Positions 7,257 to 15,682 are shown, counted from the stretch's first letter. The stretch is 19,240 nt of DNA from an uncultured Prevotellaceae bacterium (GCA_946407325.1 CAMJNN010000017.1:1-19240); one strand, 5' to 3'. Translations and numbers: made by a program. The notes: a model not told the origin generated them from the letters alone.

Positions 7257-9505
7257 AAAACGAACTTTGTAGTGAGTTCCAATGTGAAGGGGCGGATAAA
7301 CGTACCTGCCATTACATAATTCTTATAAGGCGTTGGATCTGTTATCAGATCGGCTGCGGGAATAGAACCGCTGGCACCTTTCTGGTTTAAGATATTCACC
7401 ACACTGGCAGCAAAACTCACATGGTTGTTGAGCGTATAATCCACACCTCCGAAGGTTTCCCAACGACCGTTGAAATAAAGTGAGTTGGTCTTGTTGATAT
7501 ACTGCCTGCTGAAATAGCGTGCACTGGCCCAAACGCGCCACTTGCCAAAACGATAGGACGGTTCGATTTCCAGCTCCATCTTTGAGAGGGCCGTGATAGT
7601 GTTGCCACTGAAATCATGCTCCTCAGTCACGCCGTCACTGAAAGTTGGCTTCAGTATGAAGTTCTTGTATTGAGGGTCGCGGATAGTAAACATTACATGG
7701 ATATTGAGCCCATCAGCAGGTGTAATTACTGCATCGGTTACCCATCCCAACGTAGCCATATCGTAGTAGATAGGCATCGTTTTTGATTCCGTCATTCCTG
7801 CCTTCAACTCTCCGGCATCACGCACCAATACATGATTGAAACTGGGTCGCTCCTGGTTGTTCTTCATGGTGATATAGGTAAGCTGTGAGGTCAGGTCAAT
7901 CCATTTGTTCTTCCAATATATACCACCACGGAAATACCTGGAGGTAATGCCTTTCTGTGTAGGATAATTATAGGTACCATAGTGGAAAAGCTGAGAATGT
8001 ATGGTGGCTGACGAATACTCGGCCTGCAAACCGAAACCAGGCAGCAAGGCCAAACGACCGCTGGCAATATAGGAATGGTTAAAATGGTTGTCGTTAAAAT
8101 GATTTCTAACCACTCCCTCTTCTTTCAAGTAGAAACCCGGATGGCGGGCATTGCCTGGGTTTACATCGTTGGCGGCCAACCCGTTTACATTCAGGTATTC
8201 CAATCGCAAACCAGCATAGAGCCATAAGCGGTTGGTAACATTCCATTCATCTGATACCCATCCGAAAAGCTTGTGCTCATGGCCATCATAATACTCGCAA
8301 TACGAGTTGTATGAAAAGCCTTCATTGCCGTTTAACAACAGCAGCTTGGGACTTTTCTTTACCTCGTGTGCAAACATATTGACCGATGTTTCCGTACCTG
8401 CCTGATTATACCAATAATCGACCTCGGCCGTCCAACTATGACGGCGATTCTTAGTCTTGCCCGTTAGTACTGCATTGGTCATCCATGAATGCTCAAAAGC
8501 ATCGAAATGCATCCTACGGCGTGTCTGCACCTTACCTGTGTATATATTACCATTCTCATAAGTATAGCCACTTGTCGCCTCTGCATCGCTTACACTCATC
8601 AAGGAGGTGCTTGCCCTATATGAGTGTCCATGCTTGAACTTACTGTGTATGGCCAGCTTCATGCCATTATCGAAGATATAGTCAAGGACAAAGTTGACGT
8701 TATGAATCTTATCGGTATTGGCCTTGTCAACGTGCTGCTCCTTCATCTGGCCATCGGCTATATCGAGGAATCTGATTATATTGTTAGCGGGCAGATATTG
8801 GTCGATGCCCAACTTAAAACCGTTATATTCCTCCACGCTGCCATCGCCCACGAAGATAAAGGGACCAAAGTTCTCGATGATATTCTTGAACTGGGAATAC
8901 TGATAGATAAGTCCTACCTTTCCACGGCCTTCAGCAAACGACTTGGAGATGCTGCCCTTATAGAAATGGATACTCTCCATCAGGTCGGTCATATCGAGGT
9001 GGTTGCTACCCGGGTCGAAGTTCTGATAGGTGCCTACGCTAACGCCCCATCCTTTTCCTATAGGTGTAGAGATGTTGGCGTCCACCGCCTGACGGCCAAA
9101 ATGATTGACCGTGTAGTTCATTTTACCCTCAAACCTATTGCCAGCCAATTTCGTCTTGCTATCTACGCTATAGGCAATGACTCCATATTTCAGCACCATA
9201 TCTTGCGGACTCATGGTCTGCACTGACTCATGGCTCACACCATTGTGCCAACTCTTATAGGGGTAAACCTGATAGTTGTAATAGGATACAGGCAAGCCGT
9301 CCTCATAGATATAAGCATTGCCGGAAATGGGAAGACCCAAGGAAATCTGACGCGGCTGAGAAGCCGAAGAAGCATTCATCAGCATATTGCGGTTGCTGCC
9401 TTCGCCCGAAGAAGTTTTAGTACTATCTGCCACAACCGTTTGGGCAGAGGTTTCCGCAGTCATCAGCAGACTCAGGATAGTAATCGTAATTGCTTTATAG
9501 TTCAT
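7253..9505 (-). CDS. TonB-dependent receptor (outer membrane transporter)
   Basis: The 750-residue product has a signal peptide (cleavage near TSAQ, residue 22), a plug-like region with GLPISGNAYIYEDGLPVSYY (about 58-77), and a long beta-barrel to the C-terminal TTKFVF. The late segment VSFAASVVNILNQ is the usual last-strand region of TonB receptors. It lacks the N-terminal carboxypeptidase-like domain of SusC-type proteins, and the plug looks shorter than usual, with no TonB box that I can identify confidently. It should import a ligand across the outer membrane using TonB energy. An iron chelate is suggested by the convergent PepSY-TM gene, but a carbohydrate or other ligand cannot be excluded because the gene lies 28 bases downstream of a GH30 glycosidase gene. 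No promoter consensus is seen in that gap, so the two are probably co-transcribed. Confidence 0.85.
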   Translation of the reverse strand: MNYKAITITILSLLMTAETSAQTVVADSTKTSSGEGSNRNMLMNASSASQPRQISLGLPISGNAYIYEDGLPVSYYNYQVYPYKSWHNGVSHESVQTMSPQDMVLKYGVIAYSVDSKTKLAGNRFEGKMNYTVNHFGRQAVDANISTPIGKGWGVSVGTYQNFDPGSNHLDMTDLMESIHFYKGSISKSFAEGRGKVGLIYQYSQFKNIIENFGPFIFVGDGSVEEYNGFKLGIDQYLPANNIIRFLDIADGQMKEQHVDKANTDKIHNVNFVLDYIFDNGMKLAIHSKFKHGHSYRASTSLMSVSDAEATSGYTYENGNIYTGKVQTRRRMHFDAFEHSWMTNAVLTGKTKNRRHSWTAEVDYWYNQAGTETSVNMFAHEVKKSPKLLLLNGNEGFSYNSYCEYYDGHEHKLFGWVSDEWNVTNRLWLYAGLRLEYLNVNGLAANDVNPGNARHPGFYLKEEGVVRNHFNDNHFNHSYIASGRLALLPGFGLQAEYSSATIHSQLFHYGTYNYPTQKGITSRYFRGGIYWKNKWIDLTSQLTYITMKNNQERPSFNHVLVRDAGELKAGMTESKTMPIYYDMATLGWVTDAVITPADGLNIHVMFTIRDPQYKNFILKPTFSDGVTEEHDFSGNTITALSKMELEIEPSYRFGKWRVWASARYFSRQYINKTNSLYFNGRWETFGGVDYTLNNHVSFAASVVNILNQKGASGSIPAADLITDPTPYKNYVMAGTFIRPFTLELTTKFVF

Positions 9506-9515
9506 TTATTCTAAT

Positions 9516-9532
9516 AATAAGACTATCTTATT
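9516..9532. repeat. Perfect 7-base inverted repeat between GH30 and TonB receptor genes
   Basis: AATAAGA (9516-9522), a 3-base loop and TCTTATT (9526-9532) form a perfect but AT-rich hairpin. It lies in the 28-base gap, covering the ribosome-binding region of the TonB receptor gene. It lacks a GC-rich stem and a T-tract, so a terminator role is unlikely; it might modulate translation or be chance. Confidence 0.4.
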
Positions 9533-9533
9533 C

Positions 9534-10985
9534 TTATCTAATATTTAAGGTTGACAGCGACTGTGCCGCCAAATGTATCTCATATGTATGTTCACCAAAC
9601 TGCAAGTTCAGTGTATAAGGATGATCTGTCTGATTTCCAAGTACCACTACCAAGCTACCGTTTGTATTCAAAAAAGCAAGGGCATTCTTGCAATCACCAC
9701 CCAGCTTCAGCACTTTGGCACCCGGCAATACGTAATGACTCACATGCTTCATGACATAGTATTCTGGCGTAAATGAAAATGTCTTCTCAGCTTCATTGAC
9801 AGTCACCAAAGAGTTTTGGCGCCAACCCCAATGGCTAACTCCACCTTCCAGCAAAGAAATGTTCCAATAGAAATATGCATTGGTTCCATTGTTCAGATAG
9901 TACTTCATCAAATCCCAGGAGTGGAAAGCTCCAGCAAGGTCATTACGTCCATTACCACATTCCTGTTCACTCTGATATACAGGCAAGTCAGAATATTTCT
10001 GATGTAAGGATGGAATAGCATCTTTACCTGCCCATTGGAAGCCCATACCTTTGATGTATGGCGCCGTTTCTGCATCTGAAAGAATAACATCCCACATCGA
10101 TGCATCAGCACGCTCCATCGTGCCTAAGAATATCTTCACACCTCGTTTCTCCATTTCTGGCCCCAAGTACTTCATAAACGCATTCAATCCTTGTGGGGTC
10201 CACGTACAGGCAGGATACCACTGCGCAGAATTTGGCTCATTTTGTGGCATGACCATATAGACATCCACCCCTTTCTCCTTATACGCATCGATGAACTTTC
10301 CAAAATAGCGAGCGTAGGTTTCCAAATACTTAGGGTCTTGTGTGAAACCATCCTCCCCTTCGTGGATTTGCTTGTCAATGGAAAGTCCGTTTTCTGCATC
10401 GAACCTACCACGCAGCATTTCTGTCGAAACGCAGGCATAGTGCTTATTGGTCTTCATCCAAGCTGGAGGGCACCAAGGAGAGGCCCAGATGCGCAAATCT
10501 GGATTTTGCGCCTTGGCTGCGCGGATAAATGGCAACAGCGTAGCCTCATCATGCTCTATGGAGAAATGTGCTAAATCGAAGTCGCCATCCATATCGTCAT
10601 AGGAATAATAATCCAAACTAAAATCGTTGCTTCCAAGGGGCATACGGTTCATTGTAAAATTGGCTCCCACACCTGGTGCATAGAGTTCGCGGAAGATACT
10701 GTCTCTGTCCGACTGGCTAAGTACACTGAGGGAAGTCCATCCCAATTCGTTGAAGCAGGCGCCAAAGCCTTCAATGGTTTGCTGGAAAGCCAATGGATCT
10801 ATCACCAAAGTAGAATCCCCCACTCCCATTGTCAGGTCTAAGTCGAACTTCGGCACTTCCATATCCAGCACCCTCTGCCATGGATGCTCCATCGTGGAGG
10901 AGATAATTTCCACATAACGGGTTTCTTTATGACAAGAAACAAGCATGGTGGCCATTCCAAAAGCCCAAAGAATACACTTTCTCAT
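9534..10985 (-). CDS. GH30-family glycoside hydrolase lipoprotein (glucosylceramidase-like)
   Basis: From the ATG at 10985 the product is 483 residues. This start is preferred because it begins a lipoprotein signal (MRKCILWAFGM..., lipobox LVSC, Cys18) and lies just after a promoter; a longer frame to 11054 would run through the promoter. The fold is a GH30 (beta/alpha)8 barrel with a beta-side domain. FQQTIEGFGACFNE (67-80), NRMPLGSNDFS (113-123) and WASPWCPPAWMK (167-178) are family signatures. The acid/base is Glu250 in MPQNEPN and the nucleophile Glu340 in YQSEQECG. The family includes glucosylceramidases and beta-1,6-glucanases (GH30 subfamily 3 is the closest by motif memory). It is expected to be lipid-anchored on the periplasmic or outer face, cleaving beta-linked glucosides. 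A TonB receptor gene follows on the same strand. Confidence 0.92.
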   Translation of the reverse strand: MRKCILWAFGMATMLVSCHKETRYVEIISSTMEHPWQRVLDMEVPKFDLDLTMGVGDSTLVIDPLAFQQTIEGFGACFNELGWTSLSVLSQSDRDSIFRELYAPGVGANFTMNRMPLGSNDFSLDYYSYDDMDGDFDLAHFSIEHDEATLLPFIRAAKAQNPDLRIWASPWCPPAWMKTNKHYACVSTEMLRGRFDAENGLSIDKQIHEGEDGFTQDPKYLETYARYFGKFIDAYKEKGVDVYMVMPQNEPNSAQWYPACTWTPQGLNAFMKYLGPEMEKRGVKIFLGTMERADASMWDVILSDAETAPYIKGMGFQWAGKDAIPSLHQKYSDLPVYQSEQECGNGRNDLAGAFHSWDLMKYYLNNGTNAYFYWNISLLEGGVSHWGWRQNSLVTVNEAEKTFSFTPEYYVMKHVSHYVLPGAKVLKLGGDCKNALAFLNTNGSLVVVLGNQTDHPYTLNLQFGEHTYEIHLAAQSLSTLNIR

Positions 10986-11022
10986 TTTAATATTTAGTAT
11001 GATTTTATATACAGTCACTTTG

Positions 11023-11055
11023 CAAATATACAAAAAAACCATACTATTTCGCAAA
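11023..11055 (-). promoter_or_regulatory. Promoter of the GH30 gene
   Basis: On the minus strand TTTG (11055-11052), a 21-base spacer and TATATTTG (11030-11023) match the Bacteroidetes promoter consensus. Transcription would start near 11016, about 30 bases before the ATG at 10985. This placement supports the shorter start of the GH30 gene. Confidence 0.75.
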
Positions 11056-11060
11056 CAGAA

Positions 11061-11091
11061 TTTGAATAGATAGCAAATATTAGTATTTTTG
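11061..11091 (+). promoter_or_regulatory. Promoter of the metallophosphoesterase/methyltransferase operon
   Basis: TTTG (11061-11064), a 19-base spacer and TATTTTTG (11084-11091) match the consensus fully. The predicted start of transcription, near 11098, leaves a leader of only about 10 bases before the ATG at 11109. Its -33 element lies five bases from the -33 element of the opposing GH30 promoter. Confidence 0.75.
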
Positions 11092-11108
11092 CCTCGTAAA
11101 ATACGATT

Positions 11109-12203
11109 ATGCGAATAAACATTTTCATAGGAATTCTGGCAGTTGTCTTGTTGTTAGTCGGATATGTCAGTTGGCACCTTTGGCGTATAGCTCCAGGTGG
11201 TTATAAATGGGGAGCCTTAGGCTTTTTTGTGTTATGGATGATAACCTTTTTTGTAGGTTTCGCCATCACGGAGCGCATCTCCATCGGAGCTGCGACTGTG
11301 GTATATGAGGTGGGGAATACCTGGCTGATAGCGTTTCTCTATCTGCTGCTGATTTTCATCGTAGCTGACATTGTTTCCCTATGTCATCTATTGCCGAAAG
11401 AGTATCTTAAAAACAGCATGGTGGGTCTGCCTGCTGTAGTCGGTATCGTGACAGTCATCATGGCAATTGGCGGGTTTCACTACCACCACAAATACCGAGA
11501 GGAGATAACCGTTTTTACCAACAAGCCATTAGAGAAAGAGCTGACCATCGTAATGGCGAGTGACTTGCACCTTGGTTATCACAATCGTAAGGCGGAGTTA
11601 GCTCGGTGGATTGATCTATTTAACGATGAGAAACCCGATTTGGCGCTCATTGGTGGAGATATCATAGATTTAAGCATTCGTCCTGTGCTGGAGGGCAATT
11701 ATGCAGAGGAGTTCCGACGCTTGAAGGCGCCTGTATATGCCGTACTTGGCAACCATGAGTATTTTAGTAATGTTGAGAAGGCAGAGTCCTTCTTCATGGA
11801 AGCGGGCATCATACTGCTAAAAGACTCTGTGGCCCACTTCAAAGGATTGGACATCATTGGACGTAACGACCGAACAAATACCAAGCGGAAGGATCTTTCT
11901 GAAATGACTGCAGGCCTTGACGGCTTTACCATCTTGCTCGACCACCAGCCCTATCTTCTTGAGGAGGCAGAGAAGGCTGGCATCGACTTTCAGTTCAGTG
12001 GACACACCCACCGCGGACAGGTCTGGCCAATATCATGGATAACGGATATGGTGTACGAAAAATCATGGGGGCATCATCACCGTGGTAATACGCAATACTA
12101 TATCAGTTCAGGACTTGGCATTTGGGGACCTAAAATCCGTATCGGCACACGTTCTGAATACTTGGTAGTGCACATTGTGACAGATAGAAACAAAATAAAA
12201 TGA
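11109..12203 (+). CDS. Membrane-anchored metallophosphoesterase (YaeI-like calcineurin fold)
   Basis: The 364-residue product has four predicted membrane helices in its first third (about 4-21, 33-53, 70-90, 106-122). A calcineurin-type metallophosphoesterase domain follows. All metal-binding motifs are visible: SDLH (151-154), GGD (182-184), GNHE (214-217), the His of DHQP (279) and GHTH (298-301). A closing SGLGIWGPKIRIGTRSE segment is typical of YaeI-type phosphodiesterases. The domain order places the catalytic part after the last helix, facing either the periplasm or cytoplasm depending on topology. The substrate is unknown; relatives act on lipid-linked phosphodiesters such as UDP-diacylglucosamine, but this is not assured here. 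Its stop overlaps the start of a methyltransferase gene by four bases, so the two are translationally coupled. Confidence 0.9.
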   Translation: MRINIFIGILAVVLLLVGYVSWHLWRIAPGGYKWGALGFFVLWMITFFVGFAITERISIGAATVVYEVGNTWLIAFLYLLLIFIVADIVSLCHLLPKEYLKNSMVGLPAVVGIVTVIMAIGGFHYHHKYREEITVFTNKPLEKELTIVMASDLHLGYHNRKAELARWIDLFNDEKPDLALIGGDIIDLSIRPVLEGNYAEEFRRLKAPVYAVLGNHEYFSNVEKAESFFMEAGIILLKDSVAHFKGLDIIGRNDRTNTKRKDLSEMTAGLDGFTILLDHQPYLLEEAEKAGIDFQFSGHTHRGQVWPISWITDMVYEKSWGHHHRGNTQYYISSGLGIWGPKIRIGTRSEYLVVHIVTDRNKIK

Positions 12204-12919
12204 ATAGTATGATGGACCCAATGGGAAGAGCCATTGCCGAGTACCATAAGACTGGAACGGCAGACAGGCTTAGGGTGTTCTCCCCTATGTTTGAGGAGGA
12301 TGAGCTACCCTTACCGACCCTCTTCCGTAGCTATATAGAGATGCCGGAGATAGAACGAAAGGCGCTTGACTTGGCAAAGGGAAAGACGCTTGATGTGGGC
12401 GCCGGCGCGGGTTGTCATTCTCTTGTCCTTCAACAGCGAGGCATAGATATAACCGCTATCGACATCTCTCCTCTTTCCGTTAAAACCATGAAAGAGCGTG
12501 GAGTGAGGAAAGTGCTTGAACAAGATTTCTTCACCCTACATGAACAGTATGATACCATCCTGATGCTTATGAACGGTATAGGTATCATGGGAACTTTGGA
12601 GCGTATGCCTGTGTTTTTCAAGCTGCTCGACAGGATTCTGGCTCCTGGGGGGCAGGTGTTGTGCGATTCATCTGATATCTGCTACGCATTTGAGACAGAT
12701 GACGGTATCATAGAGTTGCCAGATGACACGGACTATTATGGTGAGCTTACCTTCCAAATACAATACAAGGACACCATAGGAGTACCCTTCGACTGGCTCT
12801 ATATCGATGCTGATACGCTAACTCAAAAAGCTGAGGAAAACGGGTATAATGTAGAGGTGTTGGCGGAAGGTAAGCATTACGATTACCTAGCAAGGATAAC
12901 TAGGAATTTGCATGTTTAG
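12200..12919 (+). CDS. Class I SAM-dependent methyltransferase
   Basis: The 239-residue product has the SAM-binding motif I LDVGAGAGCHS (64-74), followed by an acidic residue at the end of strand 2 (ITAIDIS, 85-91). Further motifs are a motif II/III-like region (YDTILMLMNGIGIMG) and LAPGGQVLCDSSD, all in the order of a Rossmann-fold methyltransferase. The substrate is unknown; the family is diverse and includes small-molecule and lipid methylases. The start ATG overlaps the upstream stop (ATGA), which favours this Met over the in-frame Mets at codons 4 and 5. No signal peptide is present, so it is cytoplasmic. Coupling to a membrane phosphoesterase could mean a shared lipid or nucleotide pathway, but this is inference. 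Confidence 0.88.
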   Translation: MNSMMDPMGRAIAEYHKTGTADRLRVFSPMFEEDELPLPTLFRSYIEMPEIERKALDLAKGKTLDVGAGAGCHSLVLQQRGIDITAIDISPLSVKTMKERGVRKVLEQDFFTLHEQYDTILMLMNGIGIMGTLERMPVFFKLLDRILAPGGQVLCDSSDICYAFETDDGIIELPDDTDYYGELTFQIQYKDTIGVPFDWLYIDADTLTQKAEENGYNVEVLAEGKHYDYLARITRNLHV

Positions 12920-12971
12920 TCTTATACTTGTCATAAAAGATAAACCTTGCTTATAAAGTAGTTTGAAGAGT

Positions 12972-13319
12972 ATGAACATTGAAGACTTTCGAGAATACTG
13001 CCTTTCGTTGGGCAAGGTCGAGGAAAAATTGCCCTTCGCCAAGATGCCAGGAGGCGACACGGTGCTGACCTTTTACGTCAACGGTCACACGTTTTGCTAT
13101 TGCGACATTGATGACTTCAGGACTGTTATTGTTAAATGCCAACCCGAACGCATCCCTGAGTTAAAGGAATCCACCAAAGGGATATGTCAACCCGATAATC
13201 ATTTCAATCCCAAATATTGGATAGGGCTGGAAGTACAGGTCATTGAAGCTGAGCTGTTGAAAGATTTGGTGGCCAATTCATACGAGATTGTAAAGAAGAA
13301 ATACAGAAAGCTAAGATAA
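12972..13319 (+). CDS. MmcQ/YjbR-family protein
   Basis: From the ATG at 12972 the product is 115 residues (MNIEDFREYCLSLGKVEEKLPF...). A TTG three codons earlier is possible but unlikely. The N-terminal helix, the E-x-LPF segment, the central strands (VLTFYVNGHTFCYCDID) and the late segment FNPKYWIGLEVQ match the MmcQ/YjbR family, a small double-wing fold sometimes described as DNA-binding but with no settled function. It follows the methyltransferase gene by 52 bases on the same strand, with no clear promoter in the gap, so it may be the third gene of that operon. It converges on the esterase gene, 44 bases away. Confidence 0.87.
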   Translation: MNIEDFREYCLSLGKVEEKLPFAKMPGGDTVLTFYVNGHTFCYCDIDDFRTVIVKCQPERIPELKESTKGICQPDNHFNPKYWIGLEVQVIEAELLKDLVANSYEIVKKKYRKLR

Positions 13320-13363
13320 AGTGCTTAAAATCAATGTTACTATGAAGCATCGATATCTACTAA

Positions 13364-14218
13364 CTATTCTATGTATTTGCAGAAGAATTGCCAAACTTCT
13401 TCACCAGTATCGAGGTCGTCAGTATGCCAACTATGACCGGCTCCAACTACTTCGTAGAGCCAAACGTCGCAACCCGAAGGACTGCCTGTGAAGCGATGCT
13501 TGATAACGTCGTGACCATCCTTTCCCTTTAGGCTTTCCACACGCTCTGTTATCTCATGGGTACAGCGGTTCTTGGCTACCCAATAACCAATGGCCACAGG
13601 CACAGGCATGTAGGCGCCCCACCCTCCTTTGTTCTCGAGGTCTCCATTCCACTCGGAAGTACGATCCTCCGTGCCGTGAATCTCCAACAGCGGGATAGGC
13701 TTTTTTGCTTCCAAATCACGATAGAACCATTCCATGGTCAGTCCTGCAATAGGTGCCACCGCTTTAAAGGTATTTTGCTTGGAGTAAGCCATCAGATAAC
13801 ACATTTCTCCACCGTTGGACATGCCTGTCAGAAATGTATTCACCCGACTCAACGCATAGAGTTTCTGTACATAACGTGCCAAGCGGCAAAGGGCTTTCAC
13901 ATCGTTTTGTTTCCATCCTTCCTGAAACGGATAGCCTACATTCCAACTGTTCTTGTTTTGGGGATCTTTCAGTCCCTGAGGGATGCAGAGGGCGAAACCG
14001 TGTCTTCTGGCAGCATTGGTTATGGGATTCTCTCTCACAATGCCTCCTCCGTAACCATGCAGGACGAAGACAAGCGGTGCATCATTCTGCAAACCGTCGG
14101 GCAAAAACACCGTAAAATGACGCCATGCTCCGTCAACTTTCAACGAGTCGTTGACGAAACTCTCGCCTCTAACAGGGATAACGCAGAGAGCGAAAAGACA
14201 TAATAGTACTCGTTTCAT
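13364..14218 (-). CDS. Secreted esterase, PHB-depolymerase/LpqC-like (CE1-type alpha/beta hydrolase)
   Basis: The 284-residue product has a signal peptide (about residues 1-18) and an alpha/beta-hydrolase domain. The oxyanion segment HGYGGG (54-59) precedes the nucleophile elbow GMSNGG (Ser134). The acid is Asp185 in HGTEDRT and the base His262 in GAGHSW. This motif set is typical of the esterase family that contains PHB depolymerases and feruloyl/acetyl-xylan esterases. In gut and rumen Bacteroidales such proteins usually remove acyl or feruloyl decorations from plant polysaccharides; the real substrate is unknown. It is transcribed alone from a promoter whose -7 box lies 15 bases before the ATG. 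Paired cysteines (219/250 region) may form a disulfide in the periplasm. Confidence 0.88.
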   Translation of the reverse strand: MKRVLLCLFALCVIPVRGESFVNDSLKVDGAWRHFTVFLPDGLQNDAPLVFVLHGYGGGIVRENPITNAARRHGFALCIPQGLKDPQNKNSWNVGYPFQEGWKQNDVKALCRLARYVQKLYALSRVNTFLTGMSNGGEMCYLMAYSKQNTFKAVAPIAGLTMEWFYRDLEAKKPIPLLEIHGTEDRTSEWNGDLENKGGWGAYMPVPVAIGYWVAKNRCTHEITERVESLKGKDGHDVIKHRFTGSPSGCDVWLYEVVGAGHSWHTDDLDTGEEVWQFFCKYIE

Positions 14219-14232
14219 AATAAGGTTTTTTG

Positions 14233-14240
14233 CAAAGGTA
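14233..14240 (-). promoter_or_regulatory. -7 promoter box of the esterase gene
   Basis: TACCTTTG on the minus strand (14240-14233) matches TAnnTTTG. Upstream, a TTG at 14265-14263 is 22 bases away, slightly wider than ideal. The resulting leader would be very short (under 10 bases) before the ATG at 14218. Confidence 0.5.
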
Positions 14241-14321
14241 ATCCTTTTTTTAACAACTACCTCAATTTCTCATGCTAAAAGATTAAATGATTCAAAGTAT
14301 GGGACTTTTATTTATTTTCAT

Positions 14322-14329
14322 TATCTTTG
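14322..14329 (+). promoter_or_regulatory. -7 promoter box of the FAD oxidoreductase gene
   Basis: TATCTTTG matches the -7 consensus and lies 24 bases before the ATG at 14354. No convincing -33 element is seen at the expected distance. Confidence 0.5.
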
Positions 14330-14353
14330 TTGGTTGATATAATACTTAGAAGT

Positions 14354-15679
14354 ATGAAACGAAGGGATTTTATTTCCAACATGATGCTAGCAGGCGGATC
14401 GCTTGCATTAGGAGGTTGCTCTTCAGAGAAGAAAGAGTTTGAACTCAAACAGGCAGAAGACGGCTCTATCTATATCACTGAGCCAGCCAAACATATATCT
14501 GTATTGGCACAGACTGATGTATTGGTTGTGGGTGGCGGACCTGCTGGTGTGGCCGCAGCCGTAGCGGCAAGCAGAGCTGGAGCAGAAACCTATCTATTGG
14601 AAAGGTATAACCATCTGGGGGGTCTGTGGACTGGCGGACTGGTATTGCCGTTGCTCTCCACTCATGGTTTGTCAAAAAATGGTGAGCGCATCCAAGTGAT
14701 TCATGGTTTGAGTGCAGAGATGGTTGATCGCTTACGTGACATGAATATGGTCGTTGATGAGATTAATCCTACCATTGACCCAGAAGCTGGTAAATATGTT
14801 TTGGATGAAATGATTGCAGAAGCTGGCGTCCACATGCTTTATCACACTTGGGCCGTGGGAGCTATCATGGATAAGAATACCATCAAGGGTATTTATGTAG
14901 AGAGCAAATCGGGCAGACAGGCGATATTGGCCAAGGTAGTCATCGACTGTTCGGGAGATGGTGATGTCATTAAATGGGCAGGTGAGCAGTATGATGTCAT
15001 GCGTTATGCCATCGGCATGAACTATCGCATAGGCAACACCGACAGAATCAATACTCGTGCGCATGGCTATGAGCGTCATTATGTGGGAGAACACACCCCC
15101 GTTCCTAATGTAAGTTGGTATAATGTTTGGGGGAAAGAAGAGCAGGATGCCTTGGATGTGGAGAACCTTTCACGCTTGCAGCATCAGTTACGTAAAGAGG
15201 CATGGGAGCATGTGCAAGAACTCAAGCAAAAACCTGGCTATAAAGATATTTATCTGTTGGATACGGCCTCGCAGCTTGGTGTCCGTCTTTCACGAATCTT
15301 GCATGGCGAATATATGTTGACATTAGAAGATAGCATGGCCTATAAGACCTTCGACGATGCCATTGGGGTGAGTGGTGCATGGACCACCTTCAACTATCGC
15401 GATCAAAAGATTACCTCCGACAAGCGACCTTATTGGCAAATTCCATATCGTTCATTGGTGCCAAAGACTATTGACAACCTACTTGTGGCAGGACGTTGTT
15501 TCTGCTATGAAAAAGCATTGGTAGAAGATGCCAGAATCATTGGTACCTGTTTGGTGACTGGTCAGGGGGCTGGCGCCGCAGCTGCATTGGCTGTTCAATC
15601 AGGGGAACTTCCACGACATATTGATATTGCCCGTCTTCACCAGCTTCTTGTCAGTCAAAAGGTCTGGTTTGGGGCATAA
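14354..15679 (+). CDS. Exported FAD-dependent oxidoreductase (FAD_oxidored family)
   Basis: The start at 14354 gives 441 residues and places a twin-arginine-like signal at the N-terminus (MKRRDFISNMMLAGG). The signal ends in LGGC, a possible lipobox with Cys22. A dinucleotide-binding motif follows, VLVVGGGPAGVAAAVAASRAG (56-76), with the ribose-binding acidic residue at Glu83, then YNHLGGLWTGGL. A second FAD-contact segment near the end reads VAGRCFCYEKALVEDARIIGTCLVTGQGAGAAAALA. This matches the FAD-dependent oxidoreductase family common in Bacteroidales. The substrate is not known. A Tat-type signal fits an enzyme that must bind FAD before export. The gene converges on the SGNH hydrolase gene with only three bases between stop codons. 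Confidence 0.88.
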   Translation: MKRRDFISNMMLAGGSLALGGCSSEKKEFELKQAEDGSIYITEPAKHISVLAQTDVLVVGGGPAGVAAAVAASRAGAETYLLERYNHLGGLWTGGLVLPLLSTHGLSKNGERIQVIHGLSAEMVDRLRDMNMVVDEINPTIDPEAGKYVLDEMIAEAGVHMLYHTWAVGAIMDKNTIKGIYVESKSGRQAILAKVVIDCSGDGDVIKWAGEQYDVMRYAIGMNYRIGNTDRINTRAHGYERHYVGEHTPVPNVSWYNVWGKEEQDALDVENLSRLQHQLRKEAWEHVQELKQKPGYKDIYLLDTASQLGVRLSRILHGEYMLTLEDSMAYKTFDDAIGVSGAWTTFNYRDQKITSDKRPYWQIPYRSLVPKTIDNLLVAGRCFCYEKALVEDARIIGTCLVTGQGAGAAAALAVQSGELPRHIDIARLHQLLVSQKVWFGA

Positions 15680-15682
15680 TAT

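Noticed and set aside
8624..9226. A 200-codon plus-strand open frame opposite the TonB receptor gene
   Set aside because: It is antisense to a clearly coding receptor gene, has no promoter or ribosome-binding context, and no recognisable protein features; it is a frame shadow.
13322..13349. Possible hairpin (TGCTT...AAGCA) between the convergent MmcQ-like and esterase genes
   Set aside because: The stem is only five pairs with an 18-base loop and no T-tract, too weak to call a terminator.
13556..14203. A 215-codon plus-strand open frame opposite the esterase gene
   Set aside because: The minus-strand frame has a signal peptide and a complete catalytic triad, so this is a shadow.
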